The translations under genes were made by a program, and so were the position numbers. A stretch of DNA of 46,483 bases, from positions 1 to 46,483 of the forward strand of contig NZ_WJPO01000032.1 of the NCBI RefSeq assembly GCF_009649175.1, given 5' to 3'. This DNA is from Rhodovulum strictum. GTDB lineage: Bacteria; Pseudomonadota; Alphaproteobacteria; Rhodobacterales; Rhodobacteraceae. Below, piece after piece: positions 40,951-46,483 of the stretch (positions are counted from its first letter, which is position 1; every line of letters begins with the position of its first letter). Below the pieces are notes generated by a model that saw only the letters and a program-made list of their open reading frames with translations, did no database searches and was not told the origin of the DNA.

Positions 40951-42537
40951 ATGTCACACGATGAAAGCCGGGAAGAGCGTAGGGCACAGAAACGGCGAGA
41001 AGAGGTCGCCAAGCTTCGGCGCCTCGAGAGCGAGGCGGTCCGTCTGGGAACGAAGGTTCACAAAAAGGACCGCCTTTGGGCCGCCTTTAACCTGACGCGG
41101 GCCTGGGGCGAGGCAAAGGCCGCCGGTCTGCGGAAGGAGGACTTCCAGGACGAGATTCAGAGCCGCCTCCAGCGCCCACATGGCAGCCGGCAGGAGTTTC
41201 GTCTTTCCAACTGGATACTGAAGCGCGGCGAGGATCCGACCACGCAACCCGGGCTCGTGAAGGAATACGAAACGAAAACCACGCCACAGAAGGCACTGGA
41301 GCCCTATCTGGTCGGCATCTCAGTCGCAGCAGAACATTGCGGCGCCGATGCCGACGACTGGAAACTGGCGATGGCACGGGATCTCTCGATCTGGCCGCGG
41401 CTGTCGGGGGCGGCCGACGTGGTGTCGCCGGATGAGCGTCCTTCGGAGACGCTCGCGGTGCTGCTGAATGCGCTGTGTGTCAGACTGGCCAAGGACAACC
41501 GGCTGGAACAGACATTCGCAGCCATCCGGGCGATGAATTGTCACTGGGACATGGACGAAGAGCGGCTTTCCCACTCCCGGCATGCTCCCATGCAGAGGAT
41601 CGAAAGCCCGATCTTTCCCATAAATGAGGACTGTCTTCATTTCGGGGAAATGTTTCCGTTTCCGTCGATCCCGTTGATCCGCGTGCCGTATGTAACCGGC
41701 GACGCCGTTTTCAACCTTGCTCTGGCCAACGGGCATGATCCCAGGGCGGGCACGCGCATGGAGGCCGGTGAACCACGATATGAGGGGATCCCCGGTGAAG
41801 TCGTCTGGTTCCGTGAAATCAGGCTTTGCATCGTGCCGGGCGACCGTGGCGGGTTTGTCAGTGCGCTGGAAACACGACCGCATATGGAAGTGCGCATTCA
41901 GGGCGAAACCGGTGTGGCCGGTCGGTATCCTGTCTTCCGGTCTGCGTTGATCGACATCGCTGATGGCAGCCATTACGGCCCGCCAGATCTCGGTCCGTCA
42001 ATCCAGACGAGGGATGGCCAGACATGGGCGATCGAGATGGCGTTGTGGCCGGGAAAGCTTCGCCATGCGCTGGCTGGGAAAATCCGCCCTGCCTTTCCCT
42101 TCTCCAGTGAGTTGTATTTCGATCCTGATCCCATCCAGACTCCTGGCGTTGCCGGCTTCGAACCGTGGTACTTATCCTATACCCCCGCGACGCCGCCATA
42201 TCTGCGCCATTGGCTGACGCAGGAGTGGCGGCGTGAAAACGAGGAGGCCGTCTGCCCGTGGAGTCGCGACAACTGCGAACGCGGGGCGCATGGGGATCGA
42301 TGGGATCGCAACGTCCCGCCCATCCATGAGCTCAATTTCCCGGGCTTCAGCCACGCCACCTGGATCGAGTGCTGCCTTCACAACGGACTGATCGAGGAGG
42401 CCCTGCAGGCCAGCATCGACCGCCTTAAGGATCAGACGACGCGCCTGCAGGCGGATTGGCACGACGCGCGCGAACGCCACAGCAACGCCCTTCTGCGGCG
42501 CTGGAGCACCGAAACAGAACAGGAGGGCCATCAATGA
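40951..42537 (+). CDS. Large protein of unknown function
   Basis: 528 aa from ATG at 40951 (GAGGGCGGG upstream); a TTG at 40936 is an alternative. The N-terminus is a charged helix (SREERRAQKRREEVAKLRRL). The central section (GEVVWFREIRLCIVPGDRGG, FVSALETRPHMEVRIQGETG) and TWAIEMALWPGKLRHALAGK look beta-rich. The C-terminus has NFPGFSHATWIECCLHNGLI then a coiled coil. Cysteine pairs are irregular. I recognise no family. Its stop overlaps the next, nuclease-like gene by ATGA, so the two probably act together. GC content and codon choice look somewhat lower and more mixed than in the phage genes. Confidence 0.7.
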   Translation: MSHDESREERRAQKRREEVAKLRRLESEAVRLGTKVHKKDRLWAAFNLTRAWGEAKAAGLRKEDFQDEIQSRLQRPHGSRQEFRLSNWILKRGEDPTTQPGLVKEYETKTTPQKALEPYLVGISVAAEHCGADADDWKLAMARDLSIWPRLSGAADVVSPDERPSETLAVLLNALCVRLAKDNRLEQTFAAIRAMNCHWDMDEERLSHSRHAPMQRIESPIFPINEDCLHFGEMFPFPSIPLIRVPYVTGDAVFNLALANGHDPRAGTRMEAGEPRYEGIPGEVVWFREIRLCIVPGDRGGFVSALETRPHMEVRIQGETGVAGRYPVFRSALIDIADGSHYGPPDLGPSIQTRDGQTWAIEMALWPGKLRHALAGKIRPAFPFSSELYFDPDPIQTPGVAGFEPWYLSYTPATPPYLRHWLTQEWRRENEEAVCPWSRDNCERGAHGDRWDRNVPPIHELNFPGFSHATWIECCLHNGLIEEALQASIDRLKDQTTRLQADWHDARERHSNALLRRWSTETEQEGHQ

Positions 42538-43481
42538 CCCGCATTTACGAACGCCAGACCGATGGGCTCTTCCTTGCCGGCTTCGAGCGGAACCCGGCAT
42601 TCGCGGCAGCATTCCTCGGCGCCATCGACGGGGTGCCAGGCAACCGGGTGCGCAGCGTTGCCAGCCAGACCCGCCATCGGGGCACCGGACAGGCAGGCAC
42701 CATCGATCTCGAGATCACACTCGAGGACGGCTCGATCCTGCTTGTCGAAAACAAGATCGACGCGGGCTATAGCGTCACGCGCGTCGGCGATCCCCAGCCT
42801 GACCGCTATCGGGCCAGCGTCGCCGCGCTGCGCGCGTCGGGCCGCAACGCGGCGTCGGTGCTGCTGGCACCCGAGGTCTATCTGCGGGGCACCCGGCACG
42901 CCGCAGCGTTCGACCATCAGATCAGCTACGAAGCGCTGCGTCCGGTCTTCCACGGCGACGACATTGCGCTGCTCGACGCCGCGATCCTGCAGGCCGTGAC
43001 CCCGTACGATCCCGAACCCAACCCATCAAGCGCCACCTTTTTCGCCGCATATGCGGATTTCGCTCGCCACCATTTCCCCGAACTGGTGATCAAGCGGAAT
43101 CCGAACGGCAACGGCGTGCGGCCGACCGAATCCCGGACCATATACTTCGACGTGCAGCGAACCCTGCGCGACTGGGCGCATCTGCCCCGCCCGCGCATGT
43201 CGCTGCAATGCCGCGATAGCGCGGCGCCCTCGGCTTCGGTGAAGATCATGCTGGGTGGCTGGGCCGCTCGTGCGCGAACCATGCGCGCGCCCGACAGTTT
43301 CGCGGAAACGGGCGGATACATCCGGCCGGCAGGCCGTTCGCTCGGCTTCGTCGTCGACACGCCGCAACTTGACACGCAGATGCCCTTCGACGCTCAGGTT
43401 CCTGCGGTGGAGGAAGGGCTCGAGGCGGCCCGGCGACTCGCTGCGTGGTGGAACCACCATGCCGACCAGATATCGGCCTGA
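42534..43481 (+). CDS. PD-(D/E)XK superfamily nuclease-like protein
   Basis: 315 aa. MTRIYERQTDGLFLAGFERN starts a helical part, then D58 in GTIDLEITLED and E72-N-K74 in ILLVENKIDAGYS form the D...ExK nuclease core, followed by QPDRYRASVAALRASG as in PDDEXK_4-type proteins. The C-terminal half is unassigned. It overlaps the 528-aa unknown by four bases. This is a second, distinct PD-(D/E)XK protein besides the one in the Z1 operon. A nuclease effector role is inference. Confidence 0.72.
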   Translation: MTRIYERQTDGLFLAGFERNPAFAAAFLGAIDGVPGNRVRSVASQTRHRGTGQAGTIDLEITLEDGSILLVENKIDAGYSVTRVGDPQPDRYRASVAALRASGRNAASVLLAPEVYLRGTRHAAAFDHQISYEALRPVFHGDDIALLDAAILQAVTPYDPEPNPSSATFFAAYADFARHHFPELVIKRNPNGNGVRPTESRTIYFDVQRTLRDWAHLPRPRMSLQCRDSAAPSASVKIMLGGWAARARTMRAPDSFAETGGYIRPAGRSLGFVVDTPQLDTQMPFDAQVPAVEEGLEAARRLAAWWNHHADQISA

Positions 43482-43499
43482 AATGAAGAGGGAAAGCGA

Positions 43500-43922
43500 A
43501 TGAGTCACATCGACAGCACCATTGCACGGATCCCGACAATGACAGCCAGGGAGCGGTCCACCTGGCAACACAAGGCTGACGCCGTTCTGCAGAAGAAACC
43601 CGGGAATGCCGACGCGCTACGGCTGCTCGGCGCTCTGGATGCGTTTGAATCGGGACAATCAGGTTCCGCGAGTCTTGAAGTGACCGGCCTCCTCGCCTGG
43701 GAGAAGTACGATCGAGGAACCGAGACGCCATTTCGAGCCTTCCACGGGGACCGGGTCGTCGGACGCATCGTCAAGAGCGCCACGCACACCGCCAATCGCA
43801 AGCAGGTGTATTCCGTCGAGATCCTTGGCCAGGCGCTGTCTGGCAGGTGGGAGAACATCAGCGATGCGCGCAAGGCCGGAGAGGCGGCTTATGCCCAGAT
43901 GCAATCGGATACACCAACATGA
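43500..43922 (+). CDS. Hypothetical protein in putative defence block
   Basis: 140 aa. The first half is helical (ARERSTWQHKADAVLQKKPG, then DALRLLGALDAFE); the second half is beta-like (ETPFRAFHGDRVVGRIVKSA, RKQVYSVEILGQALSGRWEN). No signal or membrane part. It begins 18 bases after the nuclease-like gene and overlaps the next by ATGA, so it is co-transcribed. Not recognised. Confidence 0.62.
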   Translation: MSHIDSTIARIPTMTARERSTWQHKADAVLQKKPGNADALRLLGALDAFESGQSGSASLEVTGLLAWEKYDRGTETPFRAFHGDRVVGRIVKSATHTANRKQVYSVEILGQALSGRWENISDARKAGEAAYAQMQSDTPT

Positions 43923-44191
43923 CGGTCCTTCTCTCCACATGTCCGCCACCGGCCGAACACCGCGTGATCGATGTTGTCGGCGCCGTGGGTGTTTCCCACA
44001 AGACATTCATGCAGGGCCCTGATCTCGGAGTGGCGCTCGAAGCGTGCCGAGAAGGTCTTCGCAGACGGGCGGAAGAGCTCGGCGCTAACTTCGTTGCCGG
44101 CTGCCATTTTCAGGTCGATTTCAACGCGAGCGTTGCAAATGTCACCGGCTTCGGCACAGCAGTGAGATTGCTTAGCGGGAAGGATGCGTGA
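43919..44191 (+). CDS. YbjQ-like (DUF74) small protein
   Basis: 90 aa. The C-terminal half EACREGLRRRAEELGANFVA then GCHFQVDF and GFGTAVRLL is the YbjQ pattern, in which the family normally forms a pentameric beta ring; the N-terminal half (HRVIDVVGAVGVSH) fits its first strand. Annotated as heavy-metal-binding in some databases, though function is unproven. It overlaps the previous gene by four bases. About 195 bases without a gene follow. Confidence 0.65.
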   Translation: MTVLLSTCPPPAEHRVIDVVGAVGVSHKTFMQGPDLGVALEACREGLRRRAEELGANFVAGCHFQVDFNASVANVTGFGTAVRLLSGKDA

Positions 44192-44387
44192 CGGCCGGTT
44201 GTCTCCATCCGCTTGATCCATGGCAACGGCACGTCTCATGGCAGCAGGGGGTTTCGGCACGGGGCAAAGCGCGGAGCAGGGTGGCCGAGACAGACTTCAC
44301 TCCGACAGGTGATCATGTCGATGACAATTCCGTGGCCGACGCATAGGGTGGCAGCAAGGAATGACGTGATTCAAAAGGCGGGACTGC

Positions 44388-46483
44388 GTGGCGGAAGGAC
44401 AGCTAGAGACAGTGTTGGCGGAACTGGCGCGTTTGCGCGAAGACGATGGCGCGCGCCGCGAGGTTCTCGACAGGGCCAGTGTCTCGATGCTCCATAGGCC
44501 GGCGCTGGGCGGCCAGCTGATCGCAAGGATCTGCGCGACCGAAGAGACCGCGCCGGAGCTGGAGCCCCTTACCGAACTGCTGGGGTCGGCTCTGGACGCC
44601 GCCCGGATCGCGCGCGAGAACCGGAAGAAGCGCGGCAGCGCTTTCCTCCAGACCTTGGGCGATGCGGTTGCCCTGGCATCCGGGCAGGGCCGGTTGTCCC
44701 CGTTCCACCGGCTGCTTCTAGCCAGCGCGTGGACCCGAAACGGACTGGCTGCGCCGGCTTCTCTGGAACTGTCTGCAACGGACATCGACGCATCCGGCCT
44801 TGCGCCTGGCATCCCGGACCGCACGGAGGCCGATGCCCTGCTGGATGATCTTTTCCAGAACCTGATCGAGCAGACAGAAGGCGATGCGCTCGCGCTGCAT
44901 GCCGCCTTGACCGAGACCTTCCCGGCCATGCCGCCCGAGATGCGCTGGCATGTCATCCGGGTGTCGACGGAACGCGCTGAACCCATCCATGCGCGGCTGA
45001 CGTGCTTCTGGCTACTCGACCGGGACGCCGCGATCCGCATCGCAGCAGCCCGTGCGCTTGCCGATCGGGCCGCAAGCGGCGCGCTCACGGCCGAACTGGC
45101 CGGCCGGATCGTGGTGTTGCGCAACTGGATGCCACCGGACGAAGCACGCGGCCTGGTCGACAAGGCCGTGAAGCTGTCCATGCGATCCGGACTGACGGCA
45201 GGAGTCACACCGGCGCCTTGGACCACTCATTCCGTCATGGCGACGCTCCCCGACGGCGGTGGGGCGCAGAGCATCGCGATCTCGCTGCAATCGAGCGGCC
45301 GCCGGATGGTGGCGATGCTGCTGCTGAAACAGGGCCATGGGGTGAAGGACGCCTATACCATCGCCTGCACCTCGGCGAGCGAACAGAAGGCGCTGATTCA
45401 GCGCGTCAAGGACGAGGCCGGCGCCGTCAGCGTGCCAGCGTCCTGGATGGAACATGCCCTGTCGGTTGCGCTGGCCGATGGCCTCGCAACGGGAGTGCCC
45501 CCTGCCCCGGGTCTCGTCGAGATTGCGGAACTCTGCGGCTTGGACCGGCTGCGCGCCGAGGCCGTTACCACCGAGGCACTGATTGACGCCCTCCCGGCGG
45601 CGGAAAGGTTGCGGAGCCTCTCCGCACAGGCGCGCGGCAAGCTGATCAATGCCAGCGAGGGGTGGTGGGATCGTCACGAGATCGTCCAGAGCTGGTTCGA
45701 GGAAAGCGATCCCGCACATGAGGTTCTGGAGGGCACACGCAGTCCGCGCGGCGTGGAGGCCGCACTCTGGCGATGGCTCGACACAAGGCGGGACTACTGG
45801 GCGCGCGTGGTGGCGCGGGCGGCCGATGTGCTTGCAGCAGCGGGGGATCAGGACGCCGACAGCTTCACAGTCACCGCGATGGCGCTAGTTGAAGGGCGCG
45901 ATCTGAAGAAGATCCCGGTGATGCATGATGTGCATGAGCAGACCATAGAGGCCTGGGTTTTCGACGACCCCGACGCGGATCAGGACGCCACACTCGAGGA
46001 ATGGGTCGAGGACGCGGAGCCGAAGTCTCCGAAGCCCGAGCGCAAGGGCGAGCTGGCACGCCTGCTGAAGGGCGCGGCCATCACGGCAGACTGGATCGAC
46101 GGCTTCCTGATGGCGATCACCCTCGCACCGAAGATGATCGCGCCAAACAGATGGCTTCCCGAGATCCTCGGAAGCGCCGTTGCCGGCCTGACGTCGGACA
46201 GCCTCCAGCGCTTCGCCGATCTGATCCTGATGCGCGCCAACGCCAGCGTGGAGCAGGCGGAGAGCCCGGCCGAATTCGCCGCAGCGATGTCCAGGCGCAG
46301 CAGCATGGCCTCACGCGACTGGGCGGCGGGTTTCAGCTATGCCACAGGGCACTTTCGGTCGTCATGGCCAGCCAGGTCGACCACGCCAGACGACCGAGCG
46401 ATGATCCATCGGATCTCGGACGCCATGTCGACGGGGTTCACCGCGTCAGGGGTGAAGACCCTTGGCCAGTGGATTTCCGCAAG
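44388..46483 (+). CDS. Large helical protein with C-terminal UPF0149/YecA-like domain (3' end beyond window)
   Basis: At least 698 aa, open to the right edge. The first usable start after the in-frame TGA at 44367 is GTG at 44388, with AAGGCGG upstream; GTG/TTG at 44412-44415 are alternatives. Residues 1-550 are helical with HEAT-like features (DAAIRIAAARALADRAASGA). Residues about 551-640 read ITADWIDGFLMAITLAPKMI then APNRWLPEILG, the UPF0149 motif. UPF0149 proteins are normally 180-220 aa, so a domain at the end of so long a protein is unusual. Function unknown. Confidence 0.72.
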   Translation, partial: MAEGQLETVLAELARLREDDGARREVLDRASVSMLHRPALGGQLIARICATEETAPELEPLTELLGSALDAARIARENRKKRGSAFLQTLGDAVALASGQGRLSPFHRLLLASAWTRNGLAAPASLELSATDIDASGLAPGIPDRTEADALLDDLFQNLIEQTEGDALALHAALTETFPAMPPEMRWHVIRVSTERAEPIHARLTCFWLLDRDAAIRIAAARALADRAASGALTAELAGRIVVLRNWMPPDEARGLVDKAVKLSMRSGLTAGVTPAPWTTHSVMATLPDGGGAQSIAISLQSSGRRMVAMLLLKQGHGVKDAYTIACTSASEQKALIQRVKDEAGAVSVPASWMEHALSVALADGLATGVPPAPGLVEIAELCGLDRLRAEAVTTEALIDALPAAERLRSLSAQARGKLINASEGWWDRHEIVQSWFEESDPAHEVLEGTRSPRGVEAALWRWLDTRRDYWARVVARAADVLAAAGDQDADSFTVTAMALVEGRDLKKIPVMHDVHEQTIEAWVFDDPDADQDATLEEWVEDAEPKSPKPERKGELARLLKGAAITADWIDGFLMAITLAPKMIAPNRWLPEILGSAVAGLTSDSLQRFADLILMRANASVEQAESPAEFAAAMSRRSSMASRDWAAGFSYATGHFRSSWPARSTTPDDRAMIHRISDAMSTGFTASGVKTLGQWISA

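Noticed and set aside
1-46483. Integrase, tRNA attachment site, CRISPR array or insertion sequence
   Set aside because: No recombinase or transposase motif, tRNA-like fold or regularly spaced repeats were found by reading; the prophage ends are therefore undefined here.

Overview
The window is high-GC DNA from an alphaproteobacterium. Gene content (lambda-like packaging and head genes joined to gene-transfer-agent-like tail genes, DUF2793 fibre, DUF7220, DUF6441, DUF3489) points to Rhodobacterales (Paracoccus/Rhodobacter-type); this is inference from families, not from a marker gene. Positions 1 to about 29.25 kb are most of a prophage. About 29.26-30.9 kb is a small reversed cargo operon, 31.0-40.4 kb is a six-gene restriction-modification-like defence island, and 40.6 kb to the right edge is a run of mostly uncharacterised genes. 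No integrase, attachment site, tRNA, rRNA, CRISPR or insertion sequence was seen, so neither prophage end is fixed. No stretch over 300 bases lacks a gene.

Prophage layout. 1-2.5 kb (+): a methyltransferase C-terminal fragment, a ParB-like/methyltransferase fusion, a DUF7220 membrane protein and an HNH endonuclease. 2.5-4.5 kb (-): six small genes (DUF3489, DUF6900 and four unknowns). 4.6-13.45 kb (+): terminase small and large subunits, head-tail joining protein, portal, S49 protease with a nested scaffold, decoration protein, major capsid protein and connector genes. 14.6-27.4 kb (+): tail terminator, tube, gpG/gpGT chaperones made by a -1 frameshift, tape measure, DUF2460, DUF2163, NlpC/P60 peptidase, TIM-barrel 'megatron' protein and fibre. 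27.4-29.0 kb (+): lysis module with a holin-like protein, M15 endolysin and an overlapping Rz/Rz1-type spanin pair.

Three reversed cassettes interrupt the late operon, each ending within a few bases of the upstream late gene's stop: ccdAB (7.2-7.7 kb), a RibD-like reductase plus TetR regulator (13.4-14.5 kb), and vapBC (16.7-17.3 kb). Both toxin-antitoxin promoters contain a perfect inverted repeat.

Defence island. Vsr (-) diverges from a complete C5 cytosine methyltransferase (+). Then, tightly packed with 4-14 base overlaps, come a MORC/MutL-like GHKL ATPase, a Z1-domain P-loop protein, a PD-(D/E)XK (DUF4420-like) protein and an AIPR protein. This gene set matches the known predicted class of restriction systems with MORC-like ATPases. 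The likely logic is methylation marking self DNA, Vsr repairing deaminated 5mC, and the ATPase/Z1/nuclease/AIPR module attacking unmarked DNA.

The right-hand block (DUF4258-like protein, 528-aa unknown, second PD-(D/E)XK protein, 140-aa unknown, YbjQ-like protein, large protein with a C-terminal UPF0149/YecA-like domain running off the window) has overlapping genes and no recognised function as a set. It is the best candidate here for something undescribed.
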